From assembly GCF_036013645.1 (NCBI RefSeq), contig NZ_CP107869.1:7688001-7752000 (forward strand): DNA of 64,000 nt, given 5' to 3'. The stretch comes from Streptomyces sp. NBC_00490. GTDB lineage: Bacteria; Actinomycetota; Actinomycetes; Streptomycetales; Streptomycetaceae. Positions 8,690 through 16,862 of this stretch are shown here, piece by piece (positions within the stretch are counted from its first letter, which is position 1; the number at the start of each line of letters is the position of its first letter). The notes under the pieces are model-generated. The model had not been told where the DNA came from. It ran no database searches and was given only the letters and a program-made list of their open reading frames with translations. A program made the position numbers and the translations under genes.

Positions 8690-9896
8690 CCGGCAGGCCG
8701 AGCAGGTGGAAGCCGTCGCCGGGCCAGTGCCCGAACGGTACGTCGGCGCGGTCCACCGCCAACTCCGGCGCCGCCGAACGCCGTACGACGAGCTGCTCCA
8801 GCACCACGCCGGTCACCAGCCGGCCGAGGGCCGCGCCGATGCAGTAGTGCGGGCCGTGGCCGAAGGCCAGATGGCCGTCGCCGCGGCCGAACTCCCGGGA
8901 CACGTCGAGGCGTTCGGGGTGGTCGTAGGCGCCCGGGTCGTGGTCGGCGGCGAACAGGGCGACCGTCACCGCCTCGCCCTTCCTCAGCCGGGTCCCGGCG
9001 AACACGAACTCCTCGGTGGCGTAGAGCGTGGCGCCCATGCGGACCAGCGTGACGTGGCGCAGCAGCTCGGGCACCGCCCGGCCGAGCAACTCCGGCTTGG
9101 AGCGCAGCAGTTGCAGCTGCTCGGGGTGGTCGAGTAGGGCGAGGACGGCGTGGGCGAGGAAGAGGGCGGGCGGGGTGATACCGGTGTTGATGAGCAGGAA
9201 GAAGACGGTGACGATCTCGTCGTCGGTCATGCCGCCGTCCGCCAGCAGCGCCGACACCAGGTCGTCGGCGGGCTCGGCGCGGCGCCGCGCCACCAGGTCC
9301 TTCGTGTACGCGACGATCCCGCCGAGCCCGTCCAGGACGCCGCTGCCGTCGCCGTACGCGAAGTCCCGGATCCAGCCGCACACCCTGTCCCGGTCGGCCG
9401 CGTCCACGCCGACCAGCTCGCAGATCAGGGCCGTGCTGAGCGGATAGGCGAACTCGCCCAGCAGATCGGCCCGTTCGCGTCCGGCGAGGGCGTCGGCCAG
9501 CTCCTGTGCGGTCTTCTCCACGAAGGGGCGCAGCGCGGCCACCCGGCGGGCGGTGAAGGCGCGGGTGAGCGGAGTACGGCGACGGGTGTGCTCGTCGCCG
9601 TCGAAGAGGGCCAGGTGTCCGGAGAGGTACGGCACGTACTCCTCGGGGAGGCCCTCCAGGCCCGATGCCAGCAACTCCGCCTGCGGATCCGGCATGTCGG
9701 AGTCGGTGACCGTCGACCGGTCCCGGACCAGGCGGGGTTCGGTGAGTGCGGCCGTCACGTCCTTGTGTCGGGTGACGAGCCGTACCGGCGTGCTCAGGCC
9801 GGGCAGGACGACATGGCCGAGCCCGGGGCGGGAGCGGAGGTCCGCGTAGGCGCCGAGGGGGTTCTGGACGAGGTCGGGTGTGAGGTGGAGGGTCAT
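8679..9896 (-). CDS. Cytochrome P450
   Basis: Soluble bacterial P450 of 405 residues, probably a monooxygenase needing separate ferredoxin and reductase partners. The haem-ligand loop is FGHGPHYCIGAALGR and the K-helix ExxR appears as PELLRHV. The I-helix is odd. Where most P450s have A-G-x-D/E-T for oxygen activation, this one reads LLINTGITPPALFLA, so both the acid and the conserved Thr are replaced (Thr then Pro). The enzyme may use a substrate-assisted or peroxide-type mechanism. The gene converges on and overlaps the SARP regulator by 11 bases. No redox partner or obvious biosynthetic cluster adjoins it, so the substrate is unknown. Confidence 0.93.
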   Translation of the reverse strand: MTLHLTPDLVQNPLGAYADLRSRPGLGHVVLPGLSTPVRLVTRHKDVTAALTEPRLVRDRSTVTDSDMPDPQAELLASGLEGLPEEYVPYLSGHLALFDGDEHTRRRTPLTRAFTARRVAALRPFVEKTAQELADALAGRERADLLGEFAYPLSTALICELVGVDAADRDRVCGWIRDFAYGDGSGVLDGLGGIVAYTKDLVARRRAEPADDLVSALLADGGMTDDEIVTVFFLLINTGITPPALFLAHAVLALLDHPEQLQLLRSKPELLGRAVPELLRHVTLVRMGATLYATEEFVFAGTRLRKGEAVTVALFAADHDPGAYDHPERLDVSREFGRGDGHLAFGHGPHYCIGAALGRLVTGVVLEQLVVRRSAAPELAVDRADVPFGHWPGDGFHLLGLPVRL

Positions 9897-9958
9897 GGCG
9901 GGGAGTGTGCGGTGGGCCGCCTTCAGCGTGGTTTCAGCGCGGTTTCAGGGCGTACGAG

Positions 9959-9995
9959 GGACGGGCCACCGGCAGGGGAGTCCGGTGGCCCGTCC
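9959..9995. terminator. Hairpin between the glycosyltransferase gene end and the P450 gene start
   Basis: GGACGGGCCACCGG (9959-9972) and CCGGTGGCCCGTCC (9982-9995) form a perfect 14-bp stem with a 9-base loop. It lies 14 bases beyond the stop of the leftward glycosyltransferase gene (10010) and before the P450 start, so it most likely ends the former transcript. There is no T-run. Confidence 0.7.
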
Positions 9996-10009
9996 GGCGG
10001 GGAGGGTGG

Positions 10010-12055
10010 TCAGCCGACGTCGGAGGCGTCCAGGCGGTACAGGCCGCTGTAGTCGGAGACCGCCGTGCCGTTCTTCTTGACCCAGGTGGAGATCTCGGTG
10101 TTCGAGGAGCCCTGGCCGCTGTCGCCGATCACGATGTAGTGCAGCTTGCCCGCCTTCACCAGGCTCTTGAGCTTGGCGAGCGTCATCGCGTCGTCGCTGC
10201 CGGACCAGCCGCCCATCGAGATGACCGGCTCACCGGACTCCAGGATGATCGAGGAGGCCGTCTGGTCGGTGGCCACCGCGACCAGCCAGGTGGCACCGTC
10301 CTGGTGCTTCTTCAGATACGTGATCATCGCGGACGAGACCTGGGTGCCGCCGCCCATGCCGCCGGCGGACCCACCGCTCCGGGACGCGCCGTCGGACTCG
10401 GTGCCACCGCTTTCCGTGCCGGGCGTCGGCTGCCCCGCGGACTGCCCGTCCGAACCGCTCTGGCTGGTGCTGCCGTCAGGGCCGCCGCTGGGACGCTGCC
10501 CGCCGCCCATGCCGCCGGCACCCATGCCGCCACCGGTGCTCGGGCCCGCCGTCGGGTTGGTGCCGTTCGTGCTGGAAGCGGCCGCCGACACCGAGTACGC
10601 CGCGGGACCGGCCAGCAGGGCGACCACGGCCGCCAGCGCCGCGAGCCCGGTCAGCCGCTGCCGGCCGGTGAACCGACCCAGCAGCAGCCCGATCACCGCG
10701 ACCGCGCCGGCCACGCCCGCCACGACCTCCGCCACCGTGTACAGCGTCCCGGACCCCGACACCCGCTGGAGCAGCACGACCGCCCACACCGTGCTCACCG
10801 CGATCGCCCCCGGCAGCACCCAGCCCCACTTCGCCGCCGAACCCTCCACGAAGGCCCGGTACAGCTGCACTGCGCCGATACCGGCCAGCGCCGCGACACC
10901 GGGTGCCATGGCGGTGACGTAGTACGGGTGGAAGGTGCCCTCGGCGAGCGCGAACGTCAGATAGTGCAGGACGAACCAGCCGCCCCACAGCAGCAGCGCC
11001 GCCCGCTCGGCGTCGGTCCGCGGCGCCCGGCCCCGCAGCACCAGCCCGCCGACGAGGGCGATCAGCGCGAACGGGATCAGCCAGGAGATCTGGCCGCCCA
11101 TGATGCCGTTGAACAACCGGTACAGGCCCGCCTCGCCGCCGAAGCTCGCCCCGTTGCCCTGCGAGCCCACCGACGAACTCGCCCCGAAGATCCGGCCGAA
11201 GCCGTTGTAGCCGATGACGAGGTCCCAGACCGTGTTGTCCGTGGAGCCACCGATGTAGGGGCGGGAGGAGGCGGGGATGAGATCGACGACCACCATCCAC
11301 CACGCCGAACTGGCCACCAGGGCGACCGTGCCGACGGCGAGATTGCGGACACGGCGGACCAGCGGCGCGTTCGTGGCCCACAGATGGACCAGGAAGAACG
11401 CCGGTAGCACCACGTACGCCTGCATCATCTTCGTGTTGAACGCGAAACCGATCGCGACCCCGGACCACACCAGCGGCATCAGCCGGCCCGTGCGCACGGC
11501 CCGCATCAGGGCGGCCGCGCCGAGCAGCATCAGGAAGACGAGGACCGGGTCCGGGTTGGTGTCCCGGTTGATGGCGACGGTGATCGGGGTCAGCGTCAGG
11601 GCCAGCGCGGCGATCGTCGCCGCCACCGCGCCGAAGTCCCGCTTCACCATGCGGTACAGCAGAGCCACCGACCCGGTGCCGAGCGCCACCATCGGGAGTG
11701 CCAGCTGCCAGGTGCCGTAACCGAGGACGCGGGCCGAGATCCCCATCACCCACAGGGCGAACGGCGGTTTGTCGACGGTGATGAAGCTGCCGGAGTCCAA
11801 CGCGCCGAAGAAGAAGGCCTTCCAGCTCTTGGTGCCGGAGTAGACGGCCGCGTTGTAGAAGGTGTTGCCGGTGACCGAGGCCAGGTTCCAGGCGTACAGG
11901 GCCGTGGCCAGCACCAGGATCGCCCACAGGGCGGGCCGGGCCCAGCGGGGGTCCTCGGGGGCGCCGGTGAACAGCCTGCCCACACGGCCGCGCGCGGCGG
12001 GCGGCTCGGCCCGGTGCCGGGCCTCCTGGACGGGCGGCGGGGCGAGAGTCGTCAT
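10010..12055 (-). CDS. GT39-family (ArnT/YkcB-like) polytopic glycosyltransferase
   Basis: Integral membrane glycosyltransferase of 681 residues, expected to use a polyprenyl-phosphate sugar on the outer face of the membrane. Visible are FITVDKPPFALWVMG in the first extracytoplasmic loop (with the family Asp), NRDTNPDPVLVFLMLLG, and about a dozen hydrophobic helices up to about residue 490. A long Gly/Ser/Thr/Pro linker (GGGMGAGGMGGG and onward) leads to a soluble C-terminal domain (about 580-681) of the YkcA/YkcB type. I start at ATG 12055 with GGAG 9 bases upstream; a longer frame to 12304 is unsupported. The acceptor is unknown. Streptomyces carries several paralogues thought to modify cell envelope polymers or proteins. 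Confidence 0.9.
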   Translation of the reverse strand: MTTLAPPPVQEARHRAEPPAARGRVGRLFTGAPEDPRWARPALWAILVLATALYAWNLASVTGNTFYNAAVYSGTKSWKAFFFGALDSGSFITVDKPPFALWVMGISARVLGYGTWQLALPMVALGTGSVALLYRMVKRDFGAVAATIAALALTLTPITVAINRDTNPDPVLVFLMLLGAAALMRAVRTGRLMPLVWSGVAIGFAFNTKMMQAYVVLPAFFLVHLWATNAPLVRRVRNLAVGTVALVASSAWWMVVVDLIPASSRPYIGGSTDNTVWDLVIGYNGFGRIFGASSSVGSQGNGASFGGEAGLYRLFNGIMGGQISWLIPFALIALVGGLVLRGRAPRTDAERAALLLWGGWFVLHYLTFALAEGTFHPYYVTAMAPGVAALAGIGAVQLYRAFVEGSAAKWGWVLPGAIAVSTVWAVVLLQRVSGSGTLYTVAEVVAGVAGAVAVIGLLLGRFTGRQRLTGLAALAAVVALLAGPAAYSVSAAASSTNGTNPTAGPSTGGGMGAGGMGGGQRPSGGPDGSTSQSGSDGQSAGQPTPGTESGGTESDGASRSGGSAGGMGGGTQVSSAMITYLKKHQDGATWLVAVATDQTASSIILESGEPVISMGGWSGSDDAMTLAKLKSLVKAGKLHYIVIGDSGQGSSNTEISTWVKKNGTAVSDYSGLYRLDASDVG

Positions 12056-12234
12056 GACGCGTACTCCAGGTGGTCCGGGGCGAGGAGCGGGGCGGGCGCC
12101 CTGGCAGTGACGATCGGGGCGGTGTCTGGGGGAACCCTGAGCCCTCGCTGAGGGAGGAATGAGAATCAGCGGACTCACAGGTGGCTCAAAGAAGGCCCAC
12201 GCCCGAGCCCAAGGCCCGGCTCCGGAACGGCGGT

Positions 12235-15200
12235 TCAGATGGGCTGCGGTTCGAAGTCGGAGTCCGGCGGGTCGTCGGCCGCCGTCGTCAGCGCCCGCGT
12301 GCACGCCAGCAGCAGCGGATGCCCCTCGTCCACGACCTGCCGGGCCCGCCGCAGGGTGTCCTCGCGCAGCGCGGCGGCCTCCTCCTGCCGGCCCGAGAGA
12401 TGGCGCACCGCCGCCACGTTCAGGGCACAGCCCAAGGACCAGGGGTGGTCGTCGCCCACCGCCGTCCGCATCCCGCGCAGGGCCTGCTCGATCAGGCTCC
12501 GGGCGTCGTCGTGGTTGCCCAGACGCCAGTACACCAGCCCCAGATTGCCCAGCACGCCCAGCGTGTTCGGATGGTCGTCACCGAGCAGGTGCCGGTAGTC
12601 CTCGCAGACCTGGAGCGTGAGGTCGGCGGACTCGACCGGGTCACCGTGGGAGCGCAGGAAGGACGCGCGGTCCGACTGGATCATCAACGTCATCGGGTGC
12701 CGGGCGCCCTGCAACTGGCGGCACTGCTCCACGAGACCGCGCAGCAGGTCACCGGCGCTCTCGTAGTCGCCCGAACGACGCAGGCACAGAGCCTGGTTGT
12801 GCAGGGCCAGCAAGGTCTGGGTGTGGTACTCGCCCATGGTCTCGCGGTGCAGCCGGGTGTTGGCGTCCTGGAGCGCGGCGGCCTCCTGATGGCGTCCCAG
12901 GAGCCTGAGCGAACGGGCGTAGGTGAGACCGGTGAGCAGGGTCAGCCGATGGTTGCGGGGCAGCAACCGCTCCCGCAGGGCCAGCAGTTCGCGGTGGACG
13001 GCGGCCGCCTCCAGATAGCGGCCCAGCAGCCCGAGGGCCACCCCGAGATTGTGCAGCGACCCCTGGGTGTGCGGCGCCTCCGGCCCCTCCAGGGCGTCGT
13101 ACGCGCGCCACACCCGGTCGCAGAGCTGGTGCGCCTCCTCGAACAGGCCCAGCGCCATCAAGGTCCCGCCGAGTCCGACCTGCGCCCGCAGCAGCTCCGC
13201 GTCGTCGGGCGCCCGCTCGTACTCCAGCTGCTCCACGACGGCCCGTCCGACGGCCTCCGCCTCCCGGTAACGCCCGCAGCGCCGCAGCATGTTGGCGTGC
13301 TGGTGGACCAGCACCAGCATCGACGGATGGGTCGGCGGCAGCCGCACCCGCCAGCGCGCCAGCACCTGTTCGCACAGCGTGAGCCCGGTGCTCTCCTCGT
13401 CCCGCAGCCGCAGGTACTCGATGCAGTTCAGGACGAGTTCGCGCACCGAGTCCTCGGCGCTCTCCAGCGCCCCGGACGGATACAGATGCGGCAGCAGTCC
13501 GGCGTACGTCGGCCAGGCGCGCACGTCCGAGGGGCGCTGCGGATCGGCCGAGACCAGCACCCGGCAGGCGACCGCGGACAGTTCGTCCCGGTCGGCGGGG
13601 GAGAGCGTACGGCGCAGGAAGCGGTGGTAGAGGCGGTGCATCTCCACGCTGTCGACATAGGTCTCGCCGTCCGAGGTCTGCACGAAGTCCCGGCGCACGG
13701 CGGTGGACTCGGCCAGCCGGGCCAGCGCGTTCTGCCAGCGCACCGGGTCCGCGGCCAGCTCCGCCAGATGGGGCGGCAGGTCGCCGGGGCGGGCGTGCTG
13801 GAGCTGGCGCACCGGGATCGAGCCGGGCGAGAACATGGCGAACAGACGTAGCAGTTCCGTCGTCTTGGGGTTGTCCTGCTCCAGGGAGTCGAGGGTGATG
13901 GCCCAGCTGGTCCGGAAGCCGATCGGGTAGTCGGAGGAGACCTGGATGCCGATGACGTCCGCGTCGGCCCCGCGCAGCCGGGCGATGTAGTCGGCGGCCG
14001 GCACCGGGCTGTTGGCCTCCAGCCAGGCCGCGGTCTGCCCGAGCAGCAGCGGGAAGTCCTCGACCGCCTCGGCGAGTTGGTCGGCCTCCTCCTCGGTGAG
14101 CCGCTCCACGTGCCGGCGGGCGTAGCTGATGCTCTCCGCCCGGGTGAACCGGTCCACCTGGATCTCCGCGACCCCGCCCGAGGCCGCCCAGCCACGGGTG
14201 AGGGTGGTGATCGCGACATGGCCGCCGCTCTCCGGGAGCAGGTCGTCGACCTGTTCCATGTCGTCGGCGCTGTCCACGATGAGCAGCCAGCGCCGGCGAC
14301 CGGTGCGCAGGGCCTCCCGCACCGCGCGCACCCGCTCGCCCAGCGCCCGGGCGTCGGTGAGCTGGAGCCGGTCGGCGAGGTCGGCGAACTGCTGGCGGGC
14401 GGTGGCCCGGAAGCTCGCGCTGATCCACCAGACCACGTCGTACTCGTTGGCGAACCGGTGCGCGTACTCGATCACGATCTGACTCTTGCCCACCCCCGAG
14501 ATCCCGCGCAGCGCCACCCGCGCCCCGGCCGGACCGCCGCTCTCGAACAGGGCGCGCAGCTCCTCCAGGACCGGATCGCGGCCCGTGAAGCGGAAGTTGC
14601 GGCGCGGCACGTTCCACACGGCGGGCGGCGCGTCCGGGAAACGCGGCGCGACGGGTACGTCCTCCTCGGTGTCCGGCTCGGTGTGCTCCAGACCGAGCGC
14701 GGCCAGCAGCCGGCGCAGCGCCTCCGCCGGGTCCAGGTCCCTGAGCGCGGGCGGGCCCAGTACGGCGGCCGCGGCGGGCAGGGCACGGGTGGACAGGTCG
14801 ACCGCCGCGAACCGGTCGGGACGCGGCGCGACCACGTCGGCCAGCGCCCCGGCCCACTCGGCCTCGGTGCGGTGGCCGAGCCGCAGATACCCCTCGTCCA
14901 GGAGCAGCAGAACGCGGCCCGGGGCACCGAGCAGCTCGCTCAGCAGGGAGTTGAGCGGTACCCCGGGGGGCGGGTCCCAGCGCAGCAGGTCGGTACGGCA
15001 GCCGTGCCGCTCCAGCTGGTGCGCGGCCCAGGTGGCCCAGGCACGGTGGGTGCCCGCGTAGCTGATGGTGACGTGGTCGGGGGACCAGGAGTCGGAGGGG
15101 CGGGGTGCGGGGAGCGTGCCGGGGCGGGGGGAGCCGGGGAGGGCGGCGGGGCGGCCGTTCGCCGAGGGCACCACGATCTGTCCCGGCCCCGTGGGGACCG

Positions 15201-15564
15201 TCTCGGCGACGATCTCGCTGGGCAGCTCGACCGTACGGACCGGCACTCCCCAGCGGTTGGTGATGGTCAGCCAGATCGTGCCGGGCCCGGGCGTGCCGTC
15301 GGCGGTCACCACGAATCGCGCCGGGCCGTAGGTGCCGCCGAAGCGGTGCAGGACGACGCTGGGCTCGCTCAGCGCCTCGCACACGAAGTGAGGGGCGCCG
15401 TCCAGGGCCACCCCGAAGTCGAACTCCTCCTCTTCGTAAGGCCAGTCCTCGTCCCCCGTCGGCCCGTTGAGGTCGACGGTGACGAGATAGCTCTGCCCGG
15501 CCTGCGCCGTGCGGGGCCAGCCGACCAGGGGCTCGACCAGCAGGGAGGAGGCGTCGCCGGTCAT
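12235..15564 (-). CDS. fxsT: FxsT-family protein 1: beta-rich N-domain, TIR-like, NB-ARC, TPR
   Basis: Signal-transducing STAND NTPase of 1109 residues, last gene of the fxs/CHAT operon. Residues 1-120 form a beta-rich domain of unknown family that its paralogue at 22415-25402 lacks. Residues 164-290 are TIR-like (HVTISYAGTHRAWATWAAHQ ... RVLLLLDEGYL ... AEWAGAL). The NB-ARC has P-loop GISGVGKS (354-361) and Walker B LLIVDSADDM. From about 700 TPR-type helices run to the C-terminus. The family usually accompanies FxsA/FxsB peptide modules; a sensor/effector role is inferred. The start ATG 15564 overlaps the CHAT gene stop (ATGA). The C-terminus DFEPQPI matches the paralogue's DFEPLPT. The TIR-like domain lacks a Glu at the place of the SARM1-type catalytic Glu, so NADase activity is doubtful. 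Confidence 0.88.
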   Translation of the reverse strand: MTGDASSLLVEPLVGWPRTAQAGQSYLVTVDLNGPTGDEDWPYEEEEFDFGVALDGAPHFVCEALSEPSVVLHRFGGTYGPARFVVTADGTPGPGTIWLTITNRWGVPVRTVELPSEIVAETVPTGPGQIVVPSANGRPAALPGSPRPGTLPAPRPSDSWSPDHVTISYAGTHRAWATWAAHQLERHGCRTDLLRWDPPPGVPLNSLLSELLGAPGRVLLLLDEGYLRLGHRTEAEWAGALADVVAPRPDRFAAVDLSTRALPAAAAVLGPPALRDLDPAEALRRLLAALGLEHTEPDTEEDVPVAPRFPDAPPAVWNVPRRNFRFTGRDPVLEELRALFESGGPAGARVALRGISGVGKSQIVIEYAHRFANEYDVVWWISASFRATARQQFADLADRLQLTDARALGERVRAVREALRTGRRRWLLIVDSADDMEQVDDLLPESGGHVAITTLTRGWAASGGVAEIQVDRFTRAESISYARRHVERLTEEEADQLAEAVEDFPLLLGQTAAWLEANSPVPAADYIARLRGADADVIGIQVSSDYPIGFRTSWAITLDSLEQDNPKTTELLRLFAMFSPGSIPVRQLQHARPGDLPPHLAELAADPVRWQNALARLAESTAVRRDFVQTSDGETYVDSVEMHRLYHRFLRRTLSPADRDELSAVACRVLVSADPQRPSDVRAWPTYAGLLPHLYPSGALESAEDSVRELVLNCIEYLRLRDEESTGLTLCEQVLARWRVRLPPTHPSMLVLVHQHANMLRRCGRYREAEAVGRAVVEQLEYERAPDDAELLRAQVGLGGTLMALGLFEEAHQLCDRVWRAYDALEGPEAPHTQGSLHNLGVALGLLGRYLEAAAVHRELLALRERLLPRNHRLTLLTGLTYARSLRLLGRHQEAAALQDANTRLHRETMGEYHTQTLLALHNQALCLRRSGDYESAGDLLRGLVEQCRQLQGARHPMTLMIQSDRASFLRSHGDPVESADLTLQVCEDYRHLLGDDHPNTLGVLGNLGLVYWRLGNHDDARSLIEQALRGMRTAVGDDHPWSLGCALNVAAVRHLSGRQEEAAALREDTLRRARQVVDEGHPLLLACTRALTTAADDPPDSDFEPQPI

Positions 15565-16862
15565 GCCCTCACCTCCTGGGCGCGCACCCGCAGCCGGAGC
15601 GTGGTGAGCGGATGTCCGAAGTAGAGGAACATGAAGCTGTAGAGAACCAGCAGGATCTCCTGCTGCCGTTCGGTGTAGGCGCGGCTGCCGACGTCGAGCC
15701 ACGACAGCGGGTCGGGTAATCGGGCCACGGCACTGGCCCGGAACTCGCGCAGGGCACGGGCGACGGGCAGGTCCGGGTCGGCGCACACCCGGCCCACCAG
15801 TTCCTTGATCAGCAGATGGGCGATGTCGTCGCCGACCTTCCCGGACGTGGCGATACAGCCGCCGGCCCCCTTGCGCAGGAACAGCTCGGCGAAGCCCCGC
15901 AGGGCGTTCTCCCCGCGCCCACGGTTGTCGAACAGGCGCCCGGACTCACAGGCGTTGAGGCAGACCAGGGTGGACCCGTCCCGGAGCGCGGGCATGGCCT
16001 GCCGGTTGAGGTCGCTCCAGCTGACGGAGGCGATCCTGACCTCGTGGGCACGGGCGCCGTACTCGGCGTGGCACCCCATGTACACGAGGCCGGCGCCGAG
16101 GTCGGGCCGGGTGAGTTCGGTGAGGAAGGTTCGCGGGGTGCCGATGTGCGCGCGGTGCACGTACTCCTCGAACACCTCGACGTCCCGTCTCATCTGCTCG
16201 GCGTAGTAGCCCAGGACATGGCCCGAGCAGGACGCCGGGGTCCCGAAGGGGGTGGTTCCGGCCTCCCGGACGGTGGTCCAGCGCACCACGGTCACCAGGG
16301 CGCCCAGGATCCCGGAGACCAGCCCGTGCTCCTGGTCGCCCGTCAGATGCAGCAGCTCCCAGGGGATGTCGTAGTCCGTGTCGTCCCAGACCACGAGCTG
16401 CAGTTCCGCACCGTGCCGGGCCCGCAGCACATTGATCCAGCGGACCAGGGGTTCCTGGCCCTGGGACCATTCGGCCAGCCCCAGGAGGATCTCGCTCGGC
16501 GGCATCGAGCTGCCCGGCCGCAGGTTGTGCAGCACCAGGTCGTCCGGGCGCAGCCGGGTGTACTCGGAGTCGAGGCGGCTCTCCAGCTCACCGCTGTGCC
16601 CGGTCAGCCAGAACGCGTCCTGCCCTGGCTCGCCGTAGGCCCGCTGCACCGAGAGCTTCGCGAACCCGGCGGGCAGCCGGGCGTCCGGATCGACGGGTGC
16701 GGCGGGCAGCCGTACGGCTTCAGGGGGCTCGGCCACATGCTCCGGTACGGCGGCGGGGCGCGGCGCGACCAGCGGCTCGGGCGCCGGCGGCCGGGCGGGC
16801 ATGCCGGGCCCCAGCGGGATCGCCCCGCCGAGACCGCGGGGGCCGGACGGTTCAGCGGACAC
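15561..16862 (-). CDS. CHAT-domain cysteine protease
   Basis: Caspase-like (clan CD) protease candidate of 433 residues. The His-Cys dyad is visible as His265 (MGCHAEYG) and Cys305 (LNACESG), with the family marker IPWELLHL near 166-173. Residues 1-60 are a Pro/Ala-rich disordered tail. A hydrophobic stretch at 403-416 (ILLVLYSFMFLYFG) near the C-terminus could be a membrane segment, which is unusual for a CHAT protein. Characterised CHAT proteases act as proteolytic switches in bacterial death and immunity pathways. It starts at GTG 16862, overlapping the chlD-like gene by 11 bases, and its stop overlaps the fxsT start, so all three should be co-translated. Substrate unknown; neighbouring operon products are the first candidates. 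Confidence 0.88.
   Translation of the reverse strand: MSAEPSGPRGLGGAIPLGPGMPARPPAPEPLVAPRPAAVPEHVAEPPEAVRLPAAPVDPDARLPAGFAKLSVQRAYGEPGQDAFWLTGHSGELESRLDSEYTRLRPDDLVLHNLRPGSSMPPSEILLGLAEWSQGQEPLVRWINVLRARHGAELQLVVWDDTDYDIPWELLHLTGDQEHGLVSGILGALVTVVRWTTVREAGTTPFGTPASCSGHVLGYYAEQMRRDVEVFEEYVHRAHIGTPRTFLTELTRPDLGAGLVYMGCHAEYGARAHEVRIASVSWSDLNRQAMPALRDGSTLVCLNACESGRLFDNRGRGENALRGFAELFLRKGAGGCIATSGKVGDDIAHLLIKELVGRVCADPDLPVARALREFRASAVARLPDPLSWLDVGSRAYTERQQEILLVLYSFMFLYFGHPLTTLRLRVRAQEVRA

Noticed and set aside
12159..12620. Plus-strand ORF with GGGAGGA immediately before its ATG
   Set aside because: The ribosome-binding match touches the ATG (too close), and the frame runs antisense through the conserved 3' end of fxsT1 with low-complexity sequence.
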